From contig JAZGTN010000015.1 of assembly GCA_037783415.1 (NCBI GenBank), forward strand, positions 4,289,001 through 4,353,000: a stretch of DNA of 64,000 bases, read 5' to 3'. The notes beneath the pieces are model-generated. The model worked only from the letters and a program-made list of their open reading frames with translations, ran no database searches and was not told the origin of the DNA. Below are positions 10,985 to 25,900 of the stretch, one piece after another; within the stretch, counting starts at the first letter, position 1; each line of letters starts with the position of its first letter. The stretch comes from Leptasterias polaris (taxonomy: Eukaryota > Echinodermata > Asteroidea > Forcipulatida > Asteriidae). The position numbers and the translations under genes are program-made.

Positions 10985-13900
10985 GTAAGTCTGAAAACCT
11001 TTCATCTTGGATCGTTTTAATTCTAACACCAACCTTTCTCATTCTAGAGGTCATGACAAATGAGGCAATTCACAGGCAATCAGTTCCATGCAATCTCCAA
11101 TAAGGAATTTCATTTATATTTCAGTATTGTTGTATTTTTCTTAGGGATAGCAAGTTACAGAGGAGAAGAGTGTCGTTTATATGCTATCAAAGTGTTCCTT
11201 TTGCATACAGCACCTTTCTCCTTTATAACGGCTGGTCCGTTGGCCAGTTAAAACACCCGAGGGTCAGTCAAATGTTATTCTATAAGTGGTCCGACTGGCT
11301 TATTCAGTGTTGAAAAGCATCTCTATTGTATTTCATTTGAAATAAGGACTTGTGTCTGTGAAATAGCCGACTTCTAATTTCTAGAGAAATGACAAGCTAA
11401 CTGGGCCTGCTAGTGATGGCCAGTTTTTAAAATGGTTAAAGGGGCAAACCCTGTTCAGTGCAATTGCTGCCTCCAAAAGAAGAACTCCCACCCGGTGCCG
11501 ACTCATGCCGGGCTGTATGGAAATGTCTCGACCGACTCAGGTCGTGTACCGGTCGCTGCAAAGTACCGCTCAAGAAATGGGGCTATCTGAACGACTAGGA
11601 TACATGTCCTGCATATACGGTTCTGAGTCACAGACAATGGACCACCTACTCAGATGCCCCCTACTGGAGCAGAGGTACGAGGCTGGAGACCTGCCTGAGT
11701 TCAAAGAGGGTGCCAAGGACTGTGTTCGGTTCTCTAGCCTTTGTGGATACGATAAGAAGAAGTTGCCTGTAAAAATGTCCCTGATGATGTGACATGGTCT
11801 TCTAACAACAACAGAATCCAACACACAAACTTTTCACCCTCTTCTGTTCTTTTGTTTTTTTTATTATGATTTAAGAGTGAGTACTACTCAATTTACTTTG
11901 TATTCCTTTATCTAATTGATGTATTGTTCACACAACACAGAAAACTACATGGAAGGTGTATGTTTGGTAATTACTCTTAAAATCAATGGTAATACAAAAC
12001 TTACTTTGGAAGAAGTACAGTAGTTTTTGATAGCATAAAGCATTTTGAGAATAATTTGACTTCAAAGTAATGTGATTATGTAATCACACATCAATTTTTA
12101 TCAAAACAAATTTTTAAACTGAAAGTTGTTTCTATCAGAAACGTTTCTCAGATTGTGTATTCCATTTATGGATTGTTCTGCCTGCGTGGACATAACCACT
12201 CCATGATCGGTGATATTCGGTGATATCTAAATAATGCTACCACCGTTTGAAATGAAATTTTCACAGGATAGTTTTATTGCATATGTCTACATTTATTAAG
12301 GATTGAAATAATCGAACAGCTCCGAAAACCAAAGATATACTTTGCCTTCAATGTTTGCATACAAAAAATAACCAGTAATCTGCTAATGCCAATTTTGTTG
12401 TGATTTATTTCATGGCTTGACTGTCGATTAAATATATATATATATATATTTTTCCATCAGGGCAAAGCTGCTTGAACCAGGCAGATTGTGAGCCCAACGT
12501 CGTGTGTGAGCTCATAACATGGTTCTGTAATGGAAGCAGTGTCATTGAAACGACTGCATCACCAACTCCTGATCCACTCAGCCTGCGTTGCTGTCAGCAC
12601 CTAGACTCCTGTGGGGATGAAACCATTGTAAGTACACAAAAGCCCGTTTCACACGAGCGCTCTAAACGATGGTCGTTTGCAACAAAATCGCATCGGTGTC
12701 ATGAAATCGCAAATTTGCGTCGTGTGAAAGGAATCAGTGTGATGAAATTACCTGGGACCCGCGTTATAAACAACCGGGATCAAGACCTCCTCCAAAAATC
12801 GCATCCCTGTTTAGAATCGCCAAGATCGGTCGTGTGAAACGACGCATGTTATGATACCAAGATCCCATGCGATCACACAACGATCACGCATGCGCAGCGG
12901 GAGAAATGTCGTTAGTTTGTTCGAGCATTCCTTCCTCCGTTAAAATGGCGTCGGTGGAAGAAATATTCGTGTCGCAAATTATGTTAAGTTACCTTTGTTT
13001 TTGGATTTGGCATTTCCACTTGCCATCTCTGACAAAACACTTTCCGCTACATTCATCTTCGGAGTTCGTCACGGTCAGGAAACTGAGAATTCGCACGAAA
13101 AAGCAGAAATGTCGCGCCGAGAAAACGATCGATGGTACCCTAAACGCATTTACGTAACATTAAATGGGACACCGACAGAGAACCAGCGAACTAATAAATA
13201 ACCAATGATGACCTTTGACCCAATACGTAGCGATCTCACGAAAACGAGGGACGTTGGTAACGCGAAGTGTCATCGTGTGAATGTTTGTCATGATATCGCA
13301 CGCAACCTTTGGGACAGACAACTGGCGCCCAAAACGATGGATGTAAGTTTCCGATTCTCGTGTGAAAAGGGCTAAAGACAAACAGAACCTGGTGCCAATT
13401 GCATCCAGGGAGTGAACAAAACTTTTGCTTTAATATGGAAGCCGAAAACACCAGCCTTAAGAAAACGTGCACAGATTTGCATGGGGCTTTTAGCTTGTGT
13501 GGCTGTTGTATTTCCTTCTTCCATGGTGTAACTGATGAAAGCTCAAGTTAAAGTACCTACTTAGACCATGGAGGAAGGAAATACACACTACACAGCGAGC
13601 TCAGAAATGTTTTGCTAAGCACACTGTAAGCAGAGAATGCTGACAGTAAGTGCAACATGCCTCAGAAGCAGCACCATGAAATTGAGATCTCATAGAGCCG
13701 CTCAACAGTTAGCAAGTTTTTCCACTTACTGTAGCAGACAAACTTCACAGGTTAGTGAGAAAAGTTGGCTGCCAGCTTGCCCATTTACAATTGGTTTGCA
13801 TTGTTACCTCAATCATTTGCTTACAGTTAGGGCTGGAAGGTAAGCATGCCTTTTCCTGTGCTTACGGTTTCAGGGAACGATTTTGTCCAGCAACTTTGCA

Positions 13901-16900
13901 TAGCATAATATTTAGACTAGTTTTGTGTACACTGAATGCTGATACTGAGTAGCAAATGATGATTTTTGAGTAGCAACTTACACATTTTGTGTAGCATTTT
14001 GCTATGCTGTACAAGAGAAATCATTCACTGGGTTTGCAGTAGAATGGATAGGAAATCACACAGTAAGCACAAAATCAGCCGTTAAGCAGCATAGAGCAGA
14101 AATGTTGCCATGTGTCAGTTAAGAAAGAAAAAAAAGAATTTTTTTTTTCAATTGTTTGCCACCCTCCCGATCTTTCCTTTGCCCCTCTCCAGTTTATCCC
14201 ACCCCCTCCCCTCTCTCCAGGCAAACACACTGCTGAAACTGAATAGAGTGATTTTGGTTCTTTTCAAACAATTGACTCGTCATCTGCTTTTATTTTAAAA
14301 CGAGAAAATAGAATTAGCTGTTGCAAACTGCTTACCAACCAAAAGGACCTGTGGTATAAATGCAAAAAATAAGTTAGTGGCCTGACGTTTCGACCCTAGC
14401 AGAGTCTTTCTCGAAGGCTAAAGGCTAAAGGCTTCTTTAGCCTTCGAGAAAGACTCTGCTAGGGTCGAAACGACAGGCCACTAACTTATTTTTTTATTTT
14501 AAAACAAACGTTGCTAAACGAAACACTCTTCACACTACCATTGATGTTTATTTTATCAGGTCCAAATGTTCTGGATCCATTGTTGGAATTTTCAGACAAT
14601 CTATTGATCCCTCCTCCCCCCATTTCTTTGCCCCTGAAATACACTGCCAACTTACTTACTAAAGGAGTAATTGATTTTTTATATTTTTATTAAAGTTAAA
14701 TTTATTCTGATTTTGTGTTTTGAAACATGACCTAGGCCTATATAAAGCGAAAGACATGAGTATTTTTTGAAGAGTTAATATTCCCCATCCTGTCTTTTGA
14801 TGTGTGGTGGGTCTTTAAATGCGCTTTCCTCGACTTTGACAGTTTTGTTTAGAGCATTGGTTCTTGTTCATCCTTGAGCTCATCGGTTAAACTTTATTTT
14901 CAAAAGATTACCAGTCCTGTGCTAAGTTTTTTGAAAGATATTTTTTCTTTTGGGTTTTGATCAGGTGGCTGGCTGGATTGCAGTTCGCAACACCACCATA
15001 AAGATTGACAACGTCGACTACTCCGTAGAATGGCTTGACACCTTTATAACTGAGGGAAACGCTACCTTACCGGCAGTCATCAAGGTAAAACCTGTCCCCC
15101 CAAATATCCCCAAACATTGTATCGAATGGAACAAAGACAAAGAAATAACTCTGGTTCTGGCATTGTTAGAGTGTATGTTCAAAACTGGTCTGACAATGAT
15201 ATCTTTAGGCAAAGACACTCAAGGTCCCTGCAGATTTTTGTCTGTGGCAGGACTCAAAAAGCTAGGAGTACACTTATCGATCATTGGTGTAGGGTAAAAT
15301 TTGATCATAGTATATTCAAAAGATTTATGACTTTGATTTATGAATTCACCAGAAACCATCCCTGGATTCCCCAAAAACATTGAATTTTAAGTGATAAAAA
15401 TATCTCCAGTGTCACATTGAAATAAATTATGCATCTCTTCATAGCTTAATATTCAAAGTTTGTTCTCCTTGATAGTCTGCTTATGTGGGGTCTTGGAGTA
15501 CCTTGAGGAACGTGGCCATGGAGTTCCCATCTCAGATGTTTGTTGCAGAGCCGACCAACAGCTGCACCGTGGATGGAGAACCCAAGTGGCCCGAGTGGTA
15601 TCAAGTCACAGTCAACATCATGGCAGACACCAACATGGATGACAGTAGGTGTCTTTATACAGAAGGATTCCAGCGGCTATAGCTACGGCTATGACTGTTG
15701 CTAAGGGTGTTACTAAGGATGTCCTATACTTTAATGCATGAATGGCGTGGTGATCCAGCCATAGTCGTAGCCGCTTATTCGGACACGGCCAGTCTCAAGT
15801 GACCGTCTGATACCCTTGTTTACTGAGTATTTTGGGATTTCCTTGGCACCTTTAATAATATTAACAGTGGCTTCTTATAGCGCTCAAATCCGTAACTCAG
15901 TGATGCTCATGGCGCTCCAACATTATTACCTGTAGTCACTGGGCCATTAATTTCATTCCTTAAACCATCTCAGCTCCCTTGGGAGTATACAGCCTGTGCT
16001 GCCAAGTATGTAGCGCACCAAGCTAAATCAGTAACAAGAACAATCTCTGCCCTCACAGGTACCCATTTACCCCATGGTACCCATTTACCCCAAGGTAACG
16101 AGAAGCAATTATACTTAAGTGTCTTGCTTAAAGACACAAGTGGCATGACCGGGATTCGAACCCATATCCTGATGACTTAGCCACCAGTCTGATGCCTTAA
16201 ACCACACGGCCATGACACGCCATACACTGCTGTGTTGCTCTTAGATTACCCAGGCCCAAAGTTTTCAGAAAGTGCTAAGATTTAACAAGGAATTAGTATT
16301 TGATGTTTCCATAGTTATTTGTGTCATGACATCACATTTAACAAAGCAACCCTGTTTGTAAGTGTGACATAATTCAACTGTAAGCCACGCCCACTTCACA
16401 CATACTAGCTCCAATGACTACCAGAAGCCCATAAAAAGCATTGATTGAGCTTGTCATGTTCATGTACCTGTAAGAAATAGGTTATCTTTCGACTTGTCTA
16501 TTTCATGATTTGCAAAGACTCAAACCAGTCCTTTCAGGGTTATCAAATTCTATCATAACTAAATGGCTTTAAACGATGATTTGAGTGATTTGAGGATAGT
16601 TTACATACAAATGTATGCCACCTTTGGAGGTGAATGTAGCAAAAACTTTGTGCAAGGAGCAAGAACTTTGCGCGTGCAACAAGATTTAGATCAACTTGTA
16701 AGCTAATTGCACTCTGCACTAATGACACCACTTTTGCTCAAAATACCCAATAGATCGATCCATTAAGCCCCGCCTCCTTACGAGTTGACCAATCACAGTC
16801 GCGAAACCCGATCACCATTAGTGCAAAGATCACCAAACGGCTCAAATGGTGATCAGATTTTGCGGTTGTGATTGGTCAATGAGAAATGGGCGTGGCTTAA

Positions 16901-19900
16901 TGGATCGGTGTATTGTCAGACAAACATTCCATCACTCTCTCGATCGCCAAATCATCAGCGGGCCCGACCGCAGTAGTAGTACAGTCAGTACACTCAAGTA
17001 AACTTCACCTTCATGGTGACGTCCGTGCATGTGCAGTGCACAGGCGATGCTTCGTAGCTACAAAGCTTAGCTGTGTAGTGTATGTTAGTGACATTTCAGA
17101 TCCAGGTACTGAGCTTCTATTTTTAGCCTTAGTGTGAAGTGCTGGTCTAGGATGGATTTCAGGTGTTTCTGAACCTGCAAAAACGGCATATATAACCGCT
17201 AGACCATCAGCATCTTATGTATCATAAATTGTTTAAGCACTTGTGATGAGATTGTATGACCCATTTTTCTCATTTTCCTTTTCAGCATTGGAGATTGAAG
17301 GACGTCGTGAGAAAGAATGCCTGTGTGACATCGTGTACGACTGTGTAAATTTAGTTTGCGAAGTCAAGACTGATAACATCACCAACTCTGACGCGGACTT
17401 GGGCAAGGTTGTGGGAGCTTCATTGGGTAGGTTGTGTAGAGTATGGGGGTATATTGTTTTTGAAACAACGGCTTGTGTTATTTAGAAAATGTGAGCTTTC
17501 CTGACAGGGCTCCCGAGTCGGACAAAACCCAAGCCCAAGCAGCGGATTTGAAAATGGCCATAGCCCATTTGAAAATGGTCATAGCCCATTTGAAAATGGC
17601 CGTAGCCTCTGTGGGGTAAACTATAGAGGGCGCTCTTTATTGCAAATTGCTCATACTAGTCGTGAACATTTTTGTACATTGAAGTTCTTTCCTCTTGATT
17701 TTCTTCTCAGCGGAAAGTGTGCATTTGTACTGTGAGGAAAACTTGACAGCCTCCAACTACACTGCCTCCTCCTACTTTGCGGTTGGATTCGAACCCAAGA
17801 ATGCTGAACTGGATGCCTGGCAGTTTAACGCCAGTGTGGAAGCTGGTTGGGCCCCAGAACTGGACGATGATGACATGTGGATAAAGGTCTCATTAATAAA
17901 TGCTCACTTTAACAAAAAATACAACTATAACAATTCACATCACATTGAGAGGTTATTTCCACGGTGTTGCCCCAAAACCTACTAGTTTGTACTCCCACCA
18001 TGCAAAGTTTCAAATCAAACTCGTGTACATTTTATTACAAACCTTACTAACTTTGTGTTCTTGCCTGAAAAAAGTTGCAACCTAAATACTAAAAAGACAA
18101 ACTTTGGTTTCCAATAGTCCAGTTTCATCAATCTGCTTAAGCTCAAAATGTAGCTAAGCGCAATAAAATTGTGCTTTCTAGAATAAATGTACCAGCCACT
18201 ATACCATGTCCCATGCACTATCTGTGACTGGTATCCTGCTCATTTTTGCTGGGCAGAAAATTACTAAGTAATATCGGGCCATGTTATGGTCTACTTTTCA
18301 AATTGTTATGCCATTTTTCTCCTCTGGGCCCATTTTCATAGGAAAGCAAATTTTCGTGCAAACTGTAGCAGAACAAATTTGTTTAAGCCCAAGCGTATTT
18401 CACAGGTTAGCAAGAAAATAAGGCAGCCATCTTGCACGTTCACATGGATTTGCATTGTTACGTCATTCATTTTCGTGCAGTAAGCACAGGAAGGTTAGCA
18501 TGCCTTTTCGTGTGCTTACGGTTAGCAGCGCTATGAAATAGGAACTCGTACGTAAGCACAGAATCGGCCGTTATGCAGCTCTAGGAAATTGAGCCCTGTT
18601 CAGCAAAATTAGGCCCTGCCAGCAGTTTTAAATGTAATTTGTTGTTTAACACACAACAAACACCGCATTTACATCTATTTATTTTCTTTTTGTGTTTGTG
18701 AGTAGATTCACTTACCACAAGATATGATGGTGTCTGGACTCATAATCCAGGGGGTTGGTTTAAATGCTGAGCGTCGGGTCGATCTGTTCAAGCTTCAGTA
18801 TGAATCGTCTGAAGTTGGCAGTACACCGATTGCAGCAGATAAGGTAAACTTAAATATTAACAGGCATGTTTAACCACTATTGGATGAAGTCTTTTTTCAG
18901 CCAAACTTTTTCTAACTAAATAACGGTGGGCGTTTATGAATGTCTGGAACAACTTCGGAGCATCCTCTTTTGAGTGTGGTCCGTTGGCCGGCTGACGTAT
19001 AATTACGCCCTGAATAATCCATTGTGTAGGATGCACAGGCATGCACCTACCATGCTGTGCTTCGTTTCCCCTGTACAAAGAGGGACAAAGGGTACTGGAA
19101 ATCATGCTTAAAATCTCCCCTTTTCTGAGGTATATCATTTAATTCATGATATGAGCATACGACAGATTGATAGGCTGCCACCATTGTTTTTCATTGTATT
19201 TGGCATATGGGAGGCAAGTCCATGATTCCAGCCAACCATGGCAAATTGTCGGCCATGGGTTACGGCCAAAGCTAGGGCCTATTCATGATTTCAAAATTGC
19301 AAAATGTTTTTGCAAAAAATGTTGATGGCCTGATGTTTTGACGAGAGCAGAGTCGTTCTCAAAGTCTAAATGACAACACAACACACAAGCCTATTGCCTG
19401 GTGCATATTCCCCTCCATCCTACAATCTAGACTTTTAAGAGGAATATCAGTTCCTACCTGAGTGATTTTCATCTTTAATAGTTTTCTTCTTGTAGCCCCT
19501 TACCAAGAGTGGCTTTTAGTATACTGAAGGCAGTCTGTTGGAAATGGAGTTAAAAGAAAGTAGTAGAGTGCAATTAGAAGAGTAAACAAAGAAAAATAAA
19601 CTGTAAAAAATCAATTTCTCATCACTGTATGATTTTCCTTCATTTTGTTCTCAGATATTTAAGGCAGGAGCGAGATTGGACACCAAGCTGACCAACTATT
19701 TCCCTGCGCCAGTGAAAGCCAATGCAATTAAGATCACAGTTACTCAACCGTGTGACCCGTACTATGTTGGGCTCCGAGTGCAGCTTCTTGGATGTCCATG
19801 TATGTACTGACAATTTCCTTTCTGGATAGTTCTTGATTTATTTTTATGCAATACCGGAGTAGATACATGTCATTTGATTGGAGGATTGTTGGTCACACGG

Positions 19901-22900
19901 CATTCATTAACTCTTTCATTTACGATCTGTTTATTTATTCTGAAAGTGTCATTATCGTACTTGTACAATTTGTTTTATATACTCAAAAAGCATTACCAAT
20001 TGTACATGTATGACCCATAATATACATGTTATCACGAGAGGGCATTATCGCTCGAGAGAAACTATTCAATTTGGGATGTACAAAAGCAGCATAAATCAGC
20101 AAGATACATTTTGTTTGGTGAGAAAGACTAATTTTTTTTATTTACAGAGTTTCGAAAAAAAAGTTTGGCATTTTACATTAAGAACACAAAAAATTGCTGG
20201 CACTAAAAGAGTTAAATGCACGGCTATGGTAGTGATATGGTAGTTAATAAATGTATACTCAGTACTTTCCCGAATTATGTACACACAAAAAAGGTCATTC
20301 ATATTCCTGTAATCATTCATACTTTAATTCTACTTTCTCAACTCCCTGGGGAGCCAGCAACCTCAAGCTGCTTTGTATTAGCGCTAAGGGATTATCCAGC
20401 ATAAAGCCATCCCTTACAGGTCCCCATTTATACACCTGAACCTGGTCATGATGAGAAGCAAGTTATGGTTAGTTGTATTGCTCAAGGACACAGAGACTCA
20501 TTGCCAGCAAGGCACGGATGTGAACCCACTTAACTTATATGGTGCACTTGGCTGTTTTGCAATGACACTAAATTCCATACACCTAAACATGGGTGATTTT
20601 GTTACTATGTCTTTCCAATGTAAATTACTTTGATAAAAAAGTAACCCCCACCACCCCCCCCCCCCCCCCCCATTTTATTCAGGAAATGGTAGTTTTAGAA
20701 AGTGTGAAACATCCTCTCAAATTTTGGCAAGCAGGTAATTTTTTTTTGGAGATCATCAAGTACAGGTGTGCATTTTTTTCATATTTGGTTTCAATTTACA
20801 TAATTCAGGGTGTGATCAAGTTGGAAACTGTACAACATATAGCAATGGGGTGTGTCTGCCGGAAAAATTCTGCACCTATGAAGGTAAGATATCTGAATAC
20901 AAGAATCATAATGCAGAGCACCACCATGAGCTGGACACAGATAGATCTTTTTTTCTATCCTCAGTAAAATTGTGAGCTTTGTGCTGCAAAAAATATGTCA
21001 TAGCCTAAATGTCAATAGAACACTTCTAGCAAATTAAGGGAGCATCTCAAAAGTCTGGTGTGTGCTAGGTGCGAAAGAAAGTTCTGGTATAGGCATACAC
21101 CGGCAATGCATTGGACCTCCAGAATGCTCTGCTGGACTTCAACGTTGTGCCAAACTTCTGGAACTTCTAACATGAGTGAATAATGTGCATTAGCACTTTG
21201 ATTTGATCCAATGGAATATTCTGCCAGTCCAACGGACCGGTCCATGTACCTGCGCTGGAATAGACCTTATGCATATGACGTCATATTTGAGTAGGGCGCC
21301 CTCACCTAGAGGTCAAAAGGAAGATGCTCATTGGCCAGTCTTGTGCGCCGCGCGTACAAATCAGCGCGTTTCCATTGTTTCATCATCAGTTTACCTCTAA
21401 GATGGCGGCTTGGTGACGTCAATGCATAAGGTCTATACTCATCTGATCCAATTAGATATCAAATAATAAACCACAAGGAATCCAATTAGAGCGCTCCTAC
21501 TATTCGGACTTTTGAGACGCTCCCTTAGCTTCATTTTCTCAAAAGTGAACACAATCTTGCAAACTAAATCAACAGTATTTGATTAAATACCTTGGACTTG
21601 GTATGATCTCTGCAAACGATGTCAACTCTCTCTTGACACACTGAGTAAAATGGCCTTTCTGGGGGCAACTCTAGGTGGTGCACTGTATTCTAAATTCCCC
21701 TGTAATTGAAGGATGTTTGCCTCATGAAAAGTTGGACCCTATGGACAATTGGATTGCACTTCATCATGAAATAAAGTTTAAAGCCAATTATGTGAAGCCT
21801 GTAAGCAGATGTTTTCTGCTTACAGAGACCAAGTTCGCGCAATGACGATCGTTGACCATAGTTCGACTAAGTTGGCCCGAACTCTGTCTAGTCGACGATA
21901 GTTGGACTACGCAAGTTGACTATTTGGAACTAGCCTACGGTGCATGGTCGCATCGCTGGTTATCAATAGTCGTTTTCATAGCACAGTGCAGAGTGGACCA
22001 GTTATAAGAAAATTATATTGTATGTTAAGTCGCCGGTCGCGTTGACATGACATGACTAGAGTTGTTCGCACTACAACTTCTGTGCGCATGATCTACGTAC
22101 GTCACTAAACAACCACTAATTAACCATTGGTCCTTGCGCGAACTTGGCCATCAGAGCTGTCAATCAGGCAGTTTTTATTTCACAACCACTGCTTACTATA
22201 AGAAAAGCAAAAGTCACACTTGTTGGTAACACGTCACAGAAGCAGACGAGACACACAACAATCTCAAACCATGTACAAAAATTCCTTTTTCCACCACTGA
22301 TTTTTTGCAAATATTTTTTAAATTTTCTTTTTGACTTTTATGGCTCTACGAGAAAAAACAGTACTCCGTTTCTGTCCTATCATTTTTATAGAGTTTGCGG
22401 ACTATTTTCCTGTTTTTGTTTTAAATAGCATTTTTAGAGTAATGTTTTATCCTGCCCTGCCTAATGTTTGTACTCAGTTTGTTGGCGAAACTTGTTTATG
22501 AACACCCTCCTTTTGGAAGTTATTTTATTGCTCTTGTTGTATAAGTTTTCGGTTATTTTCACACTCTTTTAACCGTGCAATTTTCTTTAAACAATAACTT
22601 TAAACGTTGTTAACTTTTCCCACAATTGGATCTGTGGAACATTATGAATAAATGAATAATCTTATCGTTCGGTTGTGAAATACACTTTTGCATTTTTCTT
22701 CCAAAATAGGCCCAACAATTTGCTTGCCAGTAAACAACTCTAAAAGTACAAGCAAGACATGTTAATTTTTAATATAAAAACAGTAGCTTGTTTCTTTGAA
22801 CTACAAGTTTAATATTTTTGGTTTTGTTAAAAAGATGATAATATTGTTGCAATTCAACATCATGGCTATGGATCAATAAACTACTTGATAATGTTAGAAA

Positions 22901-25900
22901 TAATAGTTGTTTTTTGGGGTTGAATGAAGAAAATTGACAAGAGTGGGACTTGAAACTTCCACCGGCACATTAATCCGGACGTCGCAGATTCAGTCCCGCT
23001 TATAGTCAAGTTGTCTTTGTTCAACCCGAGACTAAACAATAGTTGTAATAAATATTCTTATTTTGTGAATAGACTTCTCCCATCTACTCATAATCATTTA
23101 TTTTAGCATAATAGAAGCAAGTAAAACTCCACACAACAAAACTATCAACTGGAACAATTTCCAAAAATTTCTCCCAATGTCATTCCCTAATTAGTATGTT
23201 TCGTTCTAAGTGCTCTGATCTGTTCCCTCCCTTCAGTAAATATTTTTCTCTCAAGCGTTATTAGCTATTTGTATGTTTTCTCCAGAATGACCAACTATTT
23301 GTATGTTTTCTCCAGAATGACCAACTATTTGTATGTTTTCCCCTTAATGACCAACTATTTGTATGTTTTCTCCTGAATGACCAACTATTTGCATGTTTTC
23401 TCCTTAATGACCAACTATTTGTATGTTTTCTCCTTAATGACCAACTATTTGTATGTTTTCTCCTGAATGACCAACTATTTGTATGTTTTCTCCTGAATGA
23501 CCAACTATTTGTATGTTTTCTCCTTAATGACCAACTATTTGTATGTTTTCTCCTGAATGACCAACTATTTGCATGTTTTCTCCTTAATGACCAACTATTT
23601 GCATGTTTTCTCCTGAATGACCAACTATTTGCATGTTTTCTTCAGAATGACCAACTATTTGTATGTTTTCCCCTTAATGACCAACTATTTGTATGTTTTC
23701 TCCTGAATGACCAACTATTTGCATGTTTTCTCCTTAATGACTAACTATTTGTATGTTTTCTCCTGAATGACCAACTATTTGTATATTTTCTCCAGAATGA
23801 CCAACTATTTGTATGTTTTCTCCTGAATGCCCAACTATTTGTATGTTTTCTCCTTAATGACTAACTATTTGTATGTTTTCTCCTGAATGACCAACTATTT
23901 GTATATTTTCTCCTGAATGCCCAACTATTTGTATGTTTTCTCCTTAATGACTAACTATTTGTATGTTTTCTCCTGAATGACCAACTATTTGCATGTTTTC
24001 TCCTTAATGACTAACTATTTGTATGTTTTCTCCTGAATGACCAACTATTTGTATATTTTCTCCAGAATGACCAACTATTTGTATGTTTTCTCCTGAATGC
24101 CCAACTATTTGTATGTTTTCTCCTTAATGACCAACTATTTGCATGTTTTCTCCTGAATGACCAACTATTTGCATGTTTTCTTCAGAATGACCAACTATTT
24201 GTATGTTTTCCCCTTAATGACCAACTATTTGTATGTTTTCTCCTGAATGACCAACTATTTGCATGTTTTCTCCTTAATGACTAACTATTTGTATGTTTTC
24301 TCCTGAATGACCAACTATTTGTATATTTTCTCCAGAATGACCAACTATTTGTATGTTTTCTCCTGAATGCCCAACTATTTGTATGTTTTCTCCTTAATGA
24401 CCAACTATTTGTATGTTTTCTCCTGAATGACCAACTATTTGTATGTTTTCCCCTGAATGACTAACTATTTGTATGTTTTCTCCTGAATGACCAACTATTT
24501 GTATGTTTTCTCCTGAATGACCAACTATTTGTATGTTTTCCCCTGAATGACTAACTATTTGTATGTTTTCCCCTGAATGACCAACTATTTGTATGTTTTC
24601 CCCTGAATGACCAACTATTTGTATGTTTTCTCCTGAATGACCAACTATTTGTATGTTTTCTCCTGAATGACCAACTATTTGTATGTTTTCCCCTGAATGA
24701 CCAACTATTTGTATGTTTTCCCCTGAATGACTAACTATTTGTATGTTTTCCCCTGAATGACCAACTATTTGTATGTTTTCTACTGAATGACCAACTATTT
24801 GTATGTTTCCTCCTGAACGCCCAACTATTTGTATGTTTTCTCCTGAATGACCAACTATTTGTATGTTTTCCCCTGAATGACTAACTATTTGTATGTTTTC
24901 CCCTGAATGACCAACTATTTGTATGTTTCTCCAGAATGACTAACTATTTGTATGTTTCTCCAGAATGACTAACTATGCTTTCTCCAGAATCTCTTTGTTT
25001 TCAGTTTGCCTGTATGAAGCGTGTTATCACTGTTACTTACAAATGTAGTGTTTATCTTTGTATTATATAATAGTTGTTAACTATTCTTTTGAGTATGTCG
25101 TGTAAAACTCTTTTAAGTTCTAGAGGTGTTGGCTCTGAAAAGAGCAGGTTTGTGTTCTCAACAATTGGACCAGTTTGCTGTAGTCATCGTTCGGAGTTTA
25201 GTGATATTTTGTTTTTCTACTGTATTCTTGTTCAAGGCACATCCACCACACGTTTTTGGATTATTTCCCCCACTCTAATATTGTCTTTAATAAGGTATTA
25301 TATAATATGTGCGTGAAGTGAAAATAGATATTACTTTGAGTCAAATGAAATTATGAAATTGAACCATGGTCTGTCCATAACATGTTACACTGATGTTAAA
25401 GTAGCATCACCCAGTTTGTTGATGATCAATAATCCAATAACTAAACTCAACAATTCAATACCTCAAGAGTTCAACAACTCAGTAACTCAATAAACCAATA
25501 ACCCAATAACTCAATAACACAATAACTCAATTACGCAATAACTCAAAAACTCAATAACTCAATAACCTAATAACTCAATCACTCACATTTCATTTACTCA
25601 ATAATTAAATAACTCATTAACTCAATAACTCAATAACCCAATAACCCATGAACTCAATAACTCAATAACTCAATAACCTAATAACTCAATAACTCAATAA
25701 CTCAAAGTTCAGTTGCTCAATTACTCAATAACTCAACCTAATAACTCAATAACTCATTAACCAATTTAATTAACTCAGTCACTCATTAATTCCATACTTG
25801 TGGTTATTACTCCATAGGTTAATGACCATAAAACTTGCTCGGTAAAGAGCACTGGAGAGCTGTTGATTTTTATAAAACATTGTCATAAATGATCCCCAAT

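Noticed and set aside
23264..24990. CRISPR-like array
   Set aside because: The whole 30-bp unit repeats with no unique spacers, and the context is a metazoan intron.
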